Below, piece by piece: positions 51,817 to 61,442 of a stretch of 64,000 bases of DNA. Made by a program: the position numbers and the translations under genes. How positions within the stretch are numbered: position 1 is the stretch's first letter; every line of letters starts with the position of its first letter. The notes beneath the pieces are model-generated. The model was not told the origin of the DNA and searched no databases. It was given only the letters and a program-made list of their open reading frames with translations. Origin of the DNA: CAHJWO01 sp964245885 (GTDB lineage: Bacteria; Verrucomicrobiota; Verrucomicrobiia; Chthoniobacterales; SZAS-18); assembly GCA_964245885.1 (NCBI GenBank), contig CAXTOX010000004.1:13938-77937 (forward strand), written 5' to 3'.

Positions 51817-53550
51817 ATGAGCGATTCTCCGACGATGACTGCTCCTCCGCCCGTTCAAATGTTGAACGTGCAGGTGGATGGTGTCTGGCACCAGTTTCCC
51901 AAAGGCACGCGTGTCATCGAGGCGTGCACGCAGGCGGGCGCGTATGTGCCCCGCTATTGTTACCATCCGAAGCTCTCGTCACCCGGAAACTGCCGGATGT
52001 GTCTGATCGAAATGGGCATGCCCAAGATGGGTGCCGACCGCAAGCCCGCACTCGGGCCGGACGGCAAACCCGTCATCAACTGGATTCCCCGGCCGCAGAT
52101 TTCGTGCGCGCAGGACATTGCCGAGGGCATGGGCATCCGCACCGACTCGCCGATGGCGCAGGAGTGCCGCAAGGGCGTGATGGAGTTTCTGCTCATCAAC
52201 CATCCGCTCGATTGCACGATTTGCGATCAAGCGGGCGAATGCCGCTTGCAGGAGTTCAGCGTGGAATACGGCCAGTCATCGTCGCGTTTTCTCGACGAAA
52301 AGGTCCACAAACCCAAACACGTTGACCTCGGGCCGCGCATCGTGTTGGACGACGAACGCTGCATCCTTTGTTCGCGCTGCGTCCGCTTCACCAAGGAAAT
52401 CGCCAAGGACGATGCTCTCGGCTTCGTGGACCGCGGCAGCTATTCCACGTTGACCGCGCATCCCGAACGTCGGTTCGACAACAACTACACCCTCAACACC
52501 GTAGACATCTGCCCGGTGGGTGCGTTGACCTCAAAGGATTTCCGTTTCAAGATGCGGGTGTGGTTCCTCAAAGAAACCAAGAGCATCTGCACAAGCTGTG
52601 CGACGGGGTGCAACACGGTCGTCGGCAGCCGGCAGGACGTGGTCTACCGCCAGACGCCGCGTGAGAACAATGACGTGAATTCCGTGTGGATGTGCGATTA
52701 CGGCCGGTTGAACTTCCACTATTTGCACGACGAACGCCGGATCACCGCCCCGCAGGTGCGGCAAGGGGACGGTTCGTTCCGTGCGGCCGAGTGGCAGACG
52801 GCCATCGGCCGGGCGGCGGCACAATTGCGCGAGTTCAAGGGTGAAGAAATCGCCATCGTCGCCAGCGGCAGGATGACAAACGAGGAACTTTACCTCACGC
52901 GCCGTCTGGCGGAGGGCTTGAAGTGCAAGCTTCTCGACATCGCCCCACGCACCGGCGAGGCCGACGACATCCTTCTCAGCGCCGACCGGAACCCGAACAC
53001 CGCCGGGGCGAAACTTTTGGGTGTGGCCGCCGAGGAACCCGGCGCGAAGCTGAAAGAAATCGTGGACGGCATCAACTCGCACCGGATCCACGCGGTGGTG
53101 TGCCTGCACGAAGATCTGGCCGAACACGGTGCGACTACCAAGGCCCTGGCAGACCTGCCGTGCCTCGTCGCATCCAGCCTGCTTCCGAACGCCACGATCG
53201 CTGCGGCAACGGTGGTATTGCCCGGCCTCGGGTTCGCGGAGAAACGCGGCTCGATGATCAACGCCAAAGGCCGCTTGCAGCGCCTCAACCGGGCGATCAA
53301 CGGTCCCGGCGAGACGCGCGACGACTGGGAAGTCTTACGGGACCTGATCCTGGCGCTGACTGGCAGCAACGGCCTCTACATGGTCGAGGATATCTTCAAG
53401 GCCATGGCAAACGACACGCCCGCCCTCACCGGACTTAGCTTGAGCAAGATCGGCGACCTCGGCGTGCAGGTGATCCACGAGGAAGAGAAGAGGGACGTTC
53501 CCACCGCGTCGGACGAGAAGGTCACTGGTTCTCTGCCGACACCGAGTTAG
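51817..53550 (+). CDS. nuoG: NADH-quinone oxidoreductase subunit G
   Basis: A 577-residue 75-kDa-type subunit. N-terminal [2Fe-2S] ligands YCYHPKLSSPGNCRMCLIEM, the His/Cys cluster around LINHPLDCTICDQAGECRLQ, [4Fe-4S] ERCILCSRCVRFTKEI with VDICPVGALTSKDF, and a further CxxCxxxC...C set (ICTSCATGCNTVV, then WMCDYGR) that corresponds to cluster N7. The molybdopterin-like C-terminal domain is much reduced compared with the roughly 900-residue E. coli protein. The ATG at 51817 is chosen; the frame opens far upstream inside nuoF. Confidence 0.95.
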   Translation: MSDSPTMTAPPPVQMLNVQVDGVWHQFPKGTRVIEACTQAGAYVPRYCYHPKLSSPGNCRMCLIEMGMPKMGADRKPALGPDGKPVINWIPRPQISCAQDIAEGMGIRTDSPMAQECRKGVMEFLLINHPLDCTICDQAGECRLQEFSVEYGQSSSRFLDEKVHKPKHVDLGPRIVLDDERCILCSRCVRFTKEIAKDDALGFVDRGSYSTLTAHPERRFDNNYTLNTVDICPVGALTSKDFRFKMRVWFLKETKSICTSCATGCNTVVGSRQDVVYRQTPRENNDVNSVWMCDYGRLNFHYLHDERRITAPQVRQGDGSFRAAEWQTAIGRAAAQLREFKGEEIAIVASGRMTNEELYLTRRLAEGLKCKLLDIAPRTGEADDILLSADRNPNTAGAKLLGVAAEEPGAKLKEIVDGINSHRIHAVVCLHEDLAEHGATTKALADLPCLVASSLLPNATIAAATVVLPGLGFAEKRGSMINAKGRLQRLNRAINGPGETRDDWEVLRDLILALTGSNGLYMVEDIFKAMANDTPALTGLSLSKIGDLGVQVIHEEEKRDVPTASDEKVTGSLPTPS

Positions 53551-53592
53551 TCACGGCTTGCCTGCCACGCATCTGCGTCATCTCTTCGTTTC

Positions 53593-54765
53593 ATGGACTG
53601 GTCGTTCACATTCATCTCACTCGCCAAAATCCTGGGGATCATCTTCGCGGTGATCCTGCCGCTGGTTTCGTACACGGTGTACGCCGAACGGCGTGTCAGC
53701 GCGCTGATCCAGGATCGCATCGGGCCGAACCGCACCGGTTTTCCATTGACCCTCTTCGGGGCCAAAAAAGATTTTCAACTGTTTGGCCTCGGAGGACTGG
53801 GCCAGCCGATCGCCGACGCGATGAAGTTCCTCTTGAAGGAGGATTTCACCCCTGCGCACGTCAACAAATTTTACTATTGGCTGGCACCATGCCTGGCGAT
53901 GGTGCCTGCCTTGCTGACCATCGCGGTGGTGCCGTTTGGCAGCACGTTCTTGGGTCAACCCATGGTCATCGCCAATGTGAACATCGGTGTCCTGTTCGTG
54001 TTCGCCGTCGCCTCGCTCGGTGTGTACGGCATCGTGCTCGCCGGCTGGTCGTCAAATTCCAAGTACCCGTTTTTGGGTGGAGTACGCGCCACCTCGCAGA
54101 TGATTTCCTACGAGCTTTCGCTCGGTCTGTCGATCATCCCGTTGTTCCTCATCATGGGAGAGTTGAACTTGCCCAAGATCGTCGAGTACCAGGTGTCCAA
54201 CGGTTGGACCATCTTACCTTTCACAAACCTGCACAGCTTCATGCCCGGGCTGTTCGGCGAGGCGCACGGATTTGGCGATTTCGTGAACTGGAGGCAGTTG
54301 GGACTTTGGATTCCCATGGTGATCTCGTTCCTCATCTTCACGGTATCGATTTTCGCGGAAACGAACCGACTGCCGTTCGATCTGCCGGAGGCGGAAACCG
54401 AACTCGTCGCCGGCTACCACACGGAATATTCGTCGATGAAGTTCGCGTTGTTCTTCCTCGGCGAATATGCGGCGATGATCACGGGCTGTTCCTTGATCGT
54501 CACCTTGTTTTTGGGAGGTTGGAACATCCCTTTTCTCGCTGATCACAGTGGCCCCGGCCTGATCGGTAATCTCTGGGGGCTGGCGAACATCGTTTGCTTC
54601 TTCACCAAGGTCTCGCTCCTGCTGTTATTCTTCATCTGGATTCGTTGGACGCTCCCGCGTTTCCGGTATGACCAACTGATGCGCCTCGGCTGGGTTGTAT
54701 TCTTCGAGGCTGCCCTCGTGAACATCATCGTCACCGCGGTTGTTATCGCCTGCTTCCCAAAATGA
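53593..54765 (+). CDS. nuoH: NADH-quinone oxidoreductase subunit H
   Basis: A 390-residue membrane subunit (ND1) forming the quinone chamber, about eight helices. YAERRVSALIQDRIGPNRTG, GLGQPIADAMKFLLKEDFTP, FAETNRLPFDLPEAETELVA and GYHTEYSSMKFALFFLGEYA are the conserved loop motifs. It is longer than most NuoH by an insertion between helices (WTILPFTNLHSFMPGLFGEA region, residues about 205-235). nuoI follows after 33 bp. Confidence 0.96.
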   Translation: MDWSFTFISLAKILGIIFAVILPLVSYTVYAERRVSALIQDRIGPNRTGFPLTLFGAKKDFQLFGLGGLGQPIADAMKFLLKEDFTPAHVNKFYYWLAPCLAMVPALLTIAVVPFGSTFLGQPMVIANVNIGVLFVFAVASLGVYGIVLAGWSSNSKYPFLGGVRATSQMISYELSLGLSIIPLFLIMGELNLPKIVEYQVSNGWTILPFTNLHSFMPGLFGEAHGFGDFVNWRQLGLWIPMVISFLIFTVSIFAETNRLPFDLPEAETELVAGYHTEYSSMKFALFFLGEYAAMITGCSLIVTLFLGGWNIPFLADHSGPGLIGNLWGLANIVCFFTKVSLLLLFFIWIRWTLPRFRYDQLMRLGWVVFFEAALVNIIVTAVVIACFPK

Positions 54766-54798
54766 TTGGCACCTGCGCTCAATCTGCTTCTTAATCTT

Positions 54799-55332
54799 AT
54801 GGCTATCACCGTTTCCCGCCGCAAAATGACGCTGAAGGAGAAGTTATATCTCCCGTCAATCATCGGCGGCTTGATCATCACGACGCGCCACTTCCTCCGG
54901 ATGCTGACCGGCAAGACGAAGGGCACTTCCATGCAGTATCCGGAGGAGAAGTGGGACAGCCACCTTCCCGATTATTACCGCGGTGCGCCCGCCTTGGTGA
55001 AAGATGAGCACGGCCGCGAACGTTGCGTCGCTTGCCAGCTTTGCGAATTCATCTGCCCGCCGCGCGCCATCAAGATCAAGCCCGGCGAGATCGCGGAAGG
55101 CGACAAATTCCGCAAGGTCGAGAAGTATCCGGAAGTTTTCGACATCGACATGATCCGCTGCATTTACTGCGGCCTGTGCGAGGAGGTCTGTCCTGAGTCG
55201 GCCATTTTTCTGCAAAAACAGTACGCCATCACGGGCATCACCCGCGAGGAGATGGTCCACGACAAGGAAAAGCTCTACGAGATTGGCGGCCTCAAGACGG
55301 GTTTGGTCCACAAGTGGAACGATAAAAAGTAA
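54799..55332 (+). CDS. nuoI: NADH-quinone oxidoreductase subunit I
   Basis: A 177-residue subunit (TYKY) with two [4Fe-4S] clusters N6a and N6b: CVACQLCEFICPPRAIKI and CIYCGLCEEVCPESAIFL. The N-terminal amphipathic helix region (YLPSIIGGLIITTRHFLRML) anchors it at the membrane. The ATG at 54799 is favoured because the frame opens only just after the nuoH stop with no conserved residues before it. Confidence 0.96.
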   Translation: MAITVSRRKMTLKEKLYLPSIIGGLIITTRHFLRMLTGKTKGTSMQYPEEKWDSHLPDYYRGAPALVKDEHGRERCVACQLCEFICPPRAIKIKPGEIAEGDKFRKVEKYPEVFDIDMIRCIYCGLCEEVCPESAIFLQKQYAITGITREEMVHDKEKLYEIGGLKTGLVHKWNDKK

Positions 55333-55379
55333 CGTCCGGGCTTTTCACCCGCGCCATCGTGTTGTAAACCTCCCGCGCC

Positions 55380-55880
55380 ATGAGCCCGCTGCTTTTCTGG
55401 ATTTTTGCGTTGGTGATGCTGATTTTCGGCGTCTCGGTCATCGTGCAGCCGAACCCGGTCTCCAGCGCGCTGAGCCTCGTGGTTAGTTTCATCGCGCTGG
55501 CGGTCCTCTTCGTTTCCCTCGACGCGTTCTTCATCGGGATCATCCAGATCCTCGTGTACGCGGGCGCGGTGATGGTGCTGTTTTTGTTCATCATCATGCT
55601 GCTCGACCTGCGTGCGGGTCAGCAGCGCAAGGCGAACCCGGTAGTCATCGGCGGCGGCACGTTGATCGCTTTGCTGTTCGTCGGAGCACTCTTGCACGTC
55701 CTCGATCACTTTGACGCGGGCAAAGTCGGTGCCCCCGCGCTTTCCGGGCCGGTCAACGACGTGCAGAGCGTCGGACATTTGCTGTTCACCAGTTACAACC
55801 TGCCGCTGCAAATCGTCGGCGTCCTCGTGCTGGTCGCGACGGTCGGCGTGGTGGTCTTGAGCAAACGCGAACTGGAGTAA
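55380..55880 (+). CDS. nuoJ: NADH-quinone oxidoreductase subunit J
   Basis: A 166-residue membrane subunit (ND6) with five helices. The conserved stretch IGIIQILVYAGAVMVLFLFI contains the helix-3 region with the pi-bulge, and LDAFFIGIIQ precedes it. It ends seven bp before nuoK. Confidence 0.95.
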   Translation: MSPLLFWIFALVMLIFGVSVIVQPNPVSSALSLVVSFIALAVLFVSLDAFFIGIIQILVYAGAVMVLFLFIIMLLDLRAGQQRKANPVVIGGGTLIALLFVGALLHVLDHFDAGKVGAPALSGPVNDVQSVGHLLFTSYNLPLQIVGVLVLVATVGVVVLSKRELE

Positions 55881-55887
55881 ACAAGCC

Positions 55888-56208
55888 GTGGTCACGCTCA
55901 ACGATTATCTTCTGGTCAGCGGCTTGCTGTTCTGCGTCGGCTTCGCCGGGGTCATGCTGCGCCGCAACATCATCATCATCTTCATGTGCCTGGAGTTGAT
56001 GCTCAACGCCGCGAATCTCTCGCTGGTGGCGTTCTCGCGCTTCCGCCCGACGCCGCAGGGGACCCCGAACTACAACGCGCAGGTGTTGGTGTTCTTCATC
56101 ATCACGGTCGCGGCGGCGGAAGTGGCGGTCGGCCTGGCGATCATCGTGGCGCTCTACCGCGCGAAGCAGACCGTGCAGGTCGACGACATCAACAAGCTGC
56201 AATTCTGA
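55888..56208 (+). CDS. nuoK: NADH-quinone oxidoreductase subunit K
   Basis: A 106-residue membrane subunit (ND4L) with three helices. IIFMCLELMLNAANLSLVAF carries the conserved Glu of helix 2, and ITVAAAEVAVGLAIIVALYR the Glu of helix 3, both part of the proton path. Translation starts at a GTG (55888). Confidence 0.95.
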   Translation: MVTLNDYLLVSGLLFCVGFAGVMLRRNIIIIFMCLELMLNAANLSLVAFSRFRPTPQGTPNYNAQVLVFFIITVAAAEVAVGLAIIVALYRAKQTVQVDDINKLQF

Positions 56209-56242
56209 CCGGCGTTCCCGCCCGTTTTAGTTCCCGGTTCCC

Positions 56243-58117
56243 ATGCACTTCTTTCCCTGGCTCATCCTCTTCAGTCCGCTGGTGGCGGCGCTCCTGATCC
56301 TGCTGGTGACGCGCGGGAGCCGGTACGTGAGCGCCTACCTGTCGGTAGCGGCGGTGGCCGTCACGTTTGTTTGCAGCTGCGGGCTGCTGGTGGCCACGCA
56401 GCAGCCCGACCCGAATCTACCAATTCATCCTTGGGTTGACCACCTGCATTTCGCGTGGATCAATTTTGCGCCGTACCTGCAAATTGACTTCGGCTTGACC
56501 ATTGACGGGTTGAGCCGCCCGATGCTGTTCATCGTGACGTTCGTGGGTCTGCTCGTACACGTGTACTCGCTCGGGTACATGCACGAGGATCGCGACATGG
56601 CGAGATACTACGGGGGATTGTCGCTGTTCATGTTTTCGATGCTCGGCATCGTGATGGCGGATAACTTCATCATGATGTTCATTTTCTGGGAACTGGTCGG
56701 CGTGAGCAGCTTCCTGCTCATCGGCCATTGGTACGAGCGTCCGCAGGCGGCGAACGCGGCCAACAAGGCATTCCTCGTGAACCGCATCGGCGACTTCGGG
56801 TTCATGCTCGGCATCCTGATGCTGTGGCGCTTCACGGGCAGCGTGAACTTCCACGAAATCGAGGCGACGCTGGGCATGGCGCGGGACCTTTCGACGAACG
56901 GCCTCACGTCTTCGCTGCCGTATCTGACGGTGGCCGCACTCCTGGTGTTCTGCGGACCGATGGGCAAGTCGGCCCAGGTGCCGCTGCACGTCTGGCTGCC
57001 GGACGCCATGGAAGGCCCCACCCCGGTGTCGGCCCTGATCCATGCGGCGACGATGGTCGCGGCAGGCGTTTACCTGCTGGTGCGGATCACTTTCCTCCTG
57101 GCCCTGGTGCCGACGGCTTGCGAGGTCATCGCCTGGATCGGGATTGTCACGGCAGTGTTCGCGGCTTTGATCGCCACTCAGCAGAGCGACATCAAACGCA
57201 TCCTCGCCTACTCGACTTTGTCGCAGCTTGGCTACATGATCTGCGCGGTCGGGTGCTCGGCGGGCAGCGCGGCGATGTTCCACCTTTTCACGCACGCCTT
57301 TTTCAAGGCGCTGCTGTTCCTGGGCGCGGGTGCCGTCATCCACGCAATGCACCACGAGCAGAACATCTGGAAGATGGGTGGCCTGCGCACGAAGATGCCG
57401 GTGACCTTCTGGACGTTTCTGGTCGGCACCTTGGCGCTCATGGGCTGCCCGCTTTTTAGCGGATTCTTCAGCAAGGACGAGATCATCTCGGCCATGGCGC
57501 AACAGAGCACGGTGATCTGCGTGCTGGGATTGTTCACGGCCTTCCTGACGGCGTTTTACATGACGCGGCTCTTCATCGTCGTGTTTCTCAACCAGACGAA
57601 ATCGGCGGCGGTCGCGCACGCCCACGAAGTTCCGGCCGTCATGTCCTGGCCCTTGGCGATTCTCGCGGTGCCTTCGGTTTTGGCCGGTTACAGCTTCATC
57701 GCCGTTCCGATGCTGCGCGGGGTGGAAACCGGTGATCCGTTGCATTCGGGAGCCGGTTTGCTCGGGGCGATGGTGCCATATCTGGCTATCGGCGCGTTCC
57801 TGCTCGGACTACTCAGCGGCTTCGTAGTCTACCGTGGGCGGACGAGCGATCCGCTGCACGTTTCGGTCCTGCGGCGGAAGTTCTACGTGGACGAATTTTA
57901 CACGGCGCTGGTACGGAACACGCAGGATGCCCTGGCATCGGTTTCGGCGTGGTTTGACCGGTGGATCATCGACGGCCTCGGGGTGCGCGGGCTGAGCGGT
58001 GCGACCTGGGGTTCGGGCTTCGTGCTGCGCTTCCTCCAGGTGGGCAACCTGCAAGCTTACGTGATTTTCTTTGGCATCGGCGTGGTGGTGCTGGTGTATC
58101 TCGCCATCGCATCCTGA
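56243..58117 (+). CDS. nuoL: NADH-quinone oxidoreductase subunit L
   Basis: A 624-residue antiporter-like subunit (ND5). Key parts: FWELVGVSSFLLIGHWYERP, LLVFCGPMGKSAQVPLHVWL with the central Lys, DAMEGPTPVSALIHAATMVA, and KRILAYSTLSQLGYMICAVG. The long C-terminal lateral-helix region is present but shows low conservation by eye. It begins 34 bp after nuoK and is followed by nuoM after 25 bp. Confidence 0.96.
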   Translation: MHFFPWLILFSPLVAALLILLVTRGSRYVSAYLSVAAVAVTFVCSCGLLVATQQPDPNLPIHPWVDHLHFAWINFAPYLQIDFGLTIDGLSRPMLFIVTFVGLLVHVYSLGYMHEDRDMARYYGGLSLFMFSMLGIVMADNFIMMFIFWELVGVSSFLLIGHWYERPQAANAANKAFLVNRIGDFGFMLGILMLWRFTGSVNFHEIEATLGMARDLSTNGLTSSLPYLTVAALLVFCGPMGKSAQVPLHVWLPDAMEGPTPVSALIHAATMVAAGVYLLVRITFLLALVPTACEVIAWIGIVTAVFAALIATQQSDIKRILAYSTLSQLGYMICAVGCSAGSAAMFHLFTHAFFKALLFLGAGAVIHAMHHEQNIWKMGGLRTKMPVTFWTFLVGTLALMGCPLFSGFFSKDEIISAMAQQSTVICVLGLFTAFLTAFYMTRLFIVVFLNQTKSAAVAHAHEVPAVMSWPLAILAVPSVLAGYSFIAVPMLRGVETGDPLHSGAGLLGAMVPYLAIGAFLLGLLSGFVVYRGRTSDPLHVSVLRRKFYVDEFYTALVRNTQDALASVSAWFDRWIIDGLGVRGLSGATWGSGFVLRFLQVGNLQAYVIFFGIGVVVLVYLAIAS

Positions 58118-58142
58118 GTTCCGGCCGCGACCCTTCCCGCTT

Positions 58143-59786
58143 ATGCCCCACGAAACCGCGATCATGACCGTCAGCGAGAGCCTGATGCCGCTGGTGTTGC
58201 TCGTGCCCTTGGGAGCCGCGCTCGCGGTGCTGCTCGGCGCGCCCGCCCGCCGCACGTCGATGCTGGCGGCGTGGGTGAACCTCGTTGTCACTTTGTTGCT
58301 CGCGGTGAGTTATACCGGCCCGTTTCATTACACGATGTTCGAGGTCGTTCCGGCGCTCGACCTCAAGTTCCTCGTGGGGCTGGACGGTTTGAGCCTGATG
58401 ATGGTGCTGCTGACCAGCATCGTCACCCTCAGTGCCCTCTGGGTCGCGCCAAAGATGGAGCGTGACCCGGGCGCGAACGGTTTTTACGCCTGCCTGCTGT
58501 TCATCGCGGCGGGATGCATCGGGGCGTTCGTTTCGTTCGATCTCTTCTTCTTCTACGCATTCCACGAACTGGCCTTGATCCCGACTTTCCTGCTGATCGG
58601 CATTTGGGGGCACGGCGAGGATCGGGTCGCGGCGGCCTGGAAAATCACGATCTATCTCGCCGTGGGGAGTTTCGTGTTGCTGGTTGGCTTGCTGGGATTG
58701 TACGTCAACCTACCCGCCGCCGAGCGCACGTTCGACCTCACCAAGCTGGCCACGCTCGACCATCCGCTGAGCACGGGCGCGCAGAACTGGATTTTTCCGC
58801 TGGTGTTGATCGGATTCGGAACGCTGATTTCGCTGTTCCCCTTTCACACCTGGGCTCCCTCTGCCTACGCCGCCGCGCCGACGCCGGCGGCAATGTTGCA
58901 CGCCGGGGTTTTGAAGAAGTTCGGCCTCTACGGCCTGATCCGCATTGCGGTGCCGTTGCTGCCGGAAGGGATGCACCACTGGATGAACCTCCTGCTCGTC
59001 CTGCTGGCCGGGAACATCCTTTACGTCGGCTTCGTGACCATCGCGCAAAAACGTCTCGACCTGATGTTGGGTTATTCGAGCGTGATGCACATGGGCTACA
59101 TCTTTCTCGGCATCTCTAGCCTGAACATCATCGGCCTGTCGGGCGCGGCGACGCTGATGTTCGCGCACGGTTTGTCCATCGCCGTGTTGTTCGCGGTGGC
59201 GGGCGAAGTGCGCGCCCGCACGGGCACCCTGCGGATGGATGAACTCGGCGGCCTCGCGCGCAGCATGCCCTATCTCGCGCTCGTGTTTGGGTTGGGATTG
59301 TTCGCCTCGATCGGGCTGCCGGGATTCGCGAACTTTGCTTCGGAAGTCATGGTGTTCTTCGGTGCGTTCGCGTCGGAGGCGCATCTGGCGAAAGGGGCGA
59401 CGCGAGCCGGGGCCAAGATTTTTGACCGGCATCAGGTCGTCACGATCATCGCCTTGTGGGGTGTCGTGATGTCCGCCGTGTACATGCTGCGGGCGTATCG
59501 CCGCGTGTTCCTCGGCGAGTCACGTGTCAGGCGGGACGATGCTCCCGCCGCGCCCGTGGGTGCTTTTGCCGATCTTGTTGGCGGACGGCGTTGGGCTCTC
59601 GCGCTGTTGATCGTCTCTCTGGTGGTCGTCGGTTTCCGCCCCGATATCTTGTTGGATTCCATCAAGCCGGCTATCCGCTACTCCCTGCCGGCGGAGCCGA
59701 GTGAGCATGCTCCCGCCGCCGCCGCGCAACCCGCCTTTCCTGCGGCCCCCACCGATGGCGCGGCCGGCTTCACTGCTCGCGGCTAG
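58143..59786 (+). CDS. nuoM: NADH-quinone oxidoreductase subunit M
   Basis: A 547-residue antiporter-like subunit (ND4). Marks: LDLKFLVGLDGLSLMMVLLT, FYAFHELALIPTFLLIGIWG with the conserved Glu, SLFPFHTWAPSAYAAAPTPA, LKKFGLYGLIRIAVPLLPEG and LDLMLGYSSVMHMGYIFLGI. The C-terminal 40 residues are Ala/Pro-rich and not conserved. The ATG at 58143 is chosen from several; a further in-frame ATG seven codons later is possible. Confidence 0.95.
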   Translation: MPHETAIMTVSESLMPLVLLVPLGAALAVLLGAPARRTSMLAAWVNLVVTLLLAVSYTGPFHYTMFEVVPALDLKFLVGLDGLSLMMVLLTSIVTLSALWVAPKMERDPGANGFYACLLFIAAGCIGAFVSFDLFFFYAFHELALIPTFLLIGIWGHGEDRVAAAWKITIYLAVGSFVLLVGLLGLYVNLPAAERTFDLTKLATLDHPLSTGAQNWIFPLVLIGFGTLISLFPFHTWAPSAYAAAPTPAAMLHAGVLKKFGLYGLIRIAVPLLPEGMHHWMNLLLVLLAGNILYVGFVTIAQKRLDLMLGYSSVMHMGYIFLGISSLNIIGLSGAATLMFAHGLSIAVLFAVAGEVRARTGTLRMDELGGLARSMPYLALVFGLGLFASIGLPGFANFASEVMVFFGAFASEAHLAKGATRAGAKIFDRHQVVTIIALWGVVMSAVYMLRAYRRVFLGESRVRRDDAPAAPVGAFADLVGGRRWALALLIVSLVVVGFRPDILLDSIKPAIRYSLPAEPSEHAPAAAAQPAFPAAPTDGAAGFTARG

Positions 59787-59825
59787 GTCCCGGCCGTAAC
59801 GGCTGACGCGCTGTTCCCCACCCTT

Positions 59826-61409
59826 ATGCATTTGCCTCCGTACATTTTGGAAGCCGCGGTCCTCGGTTTGGGCCTCTTGCTGTTGTTCTGCGAAATGTTC
59901 AGCCGCGGGGACAAACGCTTTCTGGCGTGGATGGGCATTACCGGCTTGCTGGTCGTCTTCGCAGCGAGCTTTGCCGCGCATCCGGTCTCGGAGACGTTCT
60001 CGAATACCGATACGGCGATCACCTACCAGTCGTTCTACAGCCTGGATGCTCCGGCGTTGTTCTTCAAACGGTTCGCCCTCCTGACGACCGCGATTGTGCT
60101 CGTCATGTCGGTCGACTATCTGGGTGTGATCCGGAAGTTCACGCCTGGAGCAACGACGTACGGCGGCCTCGGCGAATTTCTTGCCCTGCCGGTGCTGACC
60201 TGCGTCGGTTTGATGTGGATGGCCTCGGCGGTCGACTTCGTGATGATCTTCGTCTCGCTCGAACTCGTCACGATCTCCTTTTACGTGCTCGTCAGCTACA
60301 CCCGGCGCAACGCCGCCTCACTGGAAGCCGGCGTGAAGTACCTGATCCTCGGCGCGCTCTCGACCGGGTTCTTCGTCTACGGGATCACGTGGATCTTCGG
60401 CATCACGGGCCAGACGAACCTGGCTGCCGTGTCGGCCGCGTTGGAAAAGATGTATCCGGTCGACTCCTCGGTCAGCACCGCCCCGGTGATGTTCGCGTTC
60501 TTCCTGCTGACCATCGCCCTGGGTTTCAAGATTGCCGCCGTGCCGTTCCAGATTTGGGTGCCCGACGTTTACCAAGGTGCGCCGACGCCGGTGACAGCCT
60601 TTTTGTCGGTTGGCTCCAAGGCGGCAGGCTTCGTGGTTTTCATGCGGATTCTGGAGACGTTTTTCCACGCGGCGGCGATTGCCGACAAGATGGGCGTGCT
60701 GTTGGTCGTGATGGCCGCCGCCACGCTGATCTACGGGAACCTCGCCGCCTTGCCGCAGAACAATATGAAGCGGCTGCTGGCGTATTCGAGCATCGCGCAC
60801 GCGGGCTATCTGCTGATCGCGGTGGCTAGCGCGGCGACGATCAACTCGCCGCAAGGCGCGTTCGCGGGTTTGCAGCCGGGCGAAGCGGTGTCGGTGTACC
60901 TGGCGGCTTACCTGCCAATGACGCTCCTGTCGTTCATGGTGATGATCATTGTGGCCAACCACTCGGCCGGGGACGATATCGCGGACTTCAGCGGTCTGGC
61001 AAAACGCTCGCCATTCCTGGCGTTCGCCATGCTGGTGTCGATGGCCTCCCTCGCCGGGCTGCCTTTCACGGCGGGTTTCCTCGGAAAACTGCTCGTTTTT
61101 GCCGTGGCTTTGGCGCACCAACAATACCTCCTCACCGCCATCGGCGTCGTGACGGTGGGTTGTGGGTTCTACTATTACCTGCGGGTGGTCCGGGCGATGT
61201 ACTTCCAGTCCTCCATCAACGGGCTGGAGTCCACGGAGCGCATTTCGATCAGCCCCCTCACGCGCCTGACGATCATCGCGCTGGTGGTGACCATCTTTGT
61301 GCTGGGCGTCTATCCTCTGCCGGTGCTCGGCGGAGGCCTGTCGAAGGCCATCGGCGGAACGACCGCGGCGGCACGCCCCGAATCCTCGGAATTACCCGGT
61401 CACCACTGA
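59826..61409 (+). CDS. nuoN: NADH-quinone oxidoreductase subunit N
   Basis: A 527-residue antiporter-like subunit (ND2), last gene of the operon. VDFVMIFVSLELVTISFYVL, GVKYLILGALSTGFFVYGIT, AAVPFQIWVPDVYQGAPTPV and MKRLLAYSSIAHAGYLLIAV contain the charged residues of the proton channel. A moderately long C-terminal tail follows the last helix. No clear terminator is seen in the 33 bp before the convergent HNH gene. Confidence 0.95.
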   Translation: MHLPPYILEAAVLGLGLLLLFCEMFSRGDKRFLAWMGITGLLVVFAASFAAHPVSETFSNTDTAITYQSFYSLDAPALFFKRFALLTTAIVLVMSVDYLGVIRKFTPGATTYGGLGEFLALPVLTCVGLMWMASAVDFVMIFVSLELVTISFYVLVSYTRRNAASLEAGVKYLILGALSTGFFVYGITWIFGITGQTNLAAVSAALEKMYPVDSSVSTAPVMFAFFLLTIALGFKIAAVPFQIWVPDVYQGAPTPVTAFLSVGSKAAGFVVFMRILETFFHAAAIADKMGVLLVVMAAATLIYGNLAALPQNNMKRLLAYSSIAHAGYLLIAVASAATINSPQGAFAGLQPGEAVSVYLAAYLPMTLLSFMVMIIVANHSAGDDIADFSGLAKRSPFLAFAMLVSMASLAGLPFTAGFLGKLLVFAVALAHQQYLLTAIGVVTVGCGFYYYLRVVRAMYFQSSINGLESTERISISPLTRLTIIALVVTIFVLGVYPLPVLGGGLSKAIGGTTAAARPESSELPGHH

Positions 61410-61442
61410 AGGCAGCGCACCTCTGCCGACGATGGGAACCGC

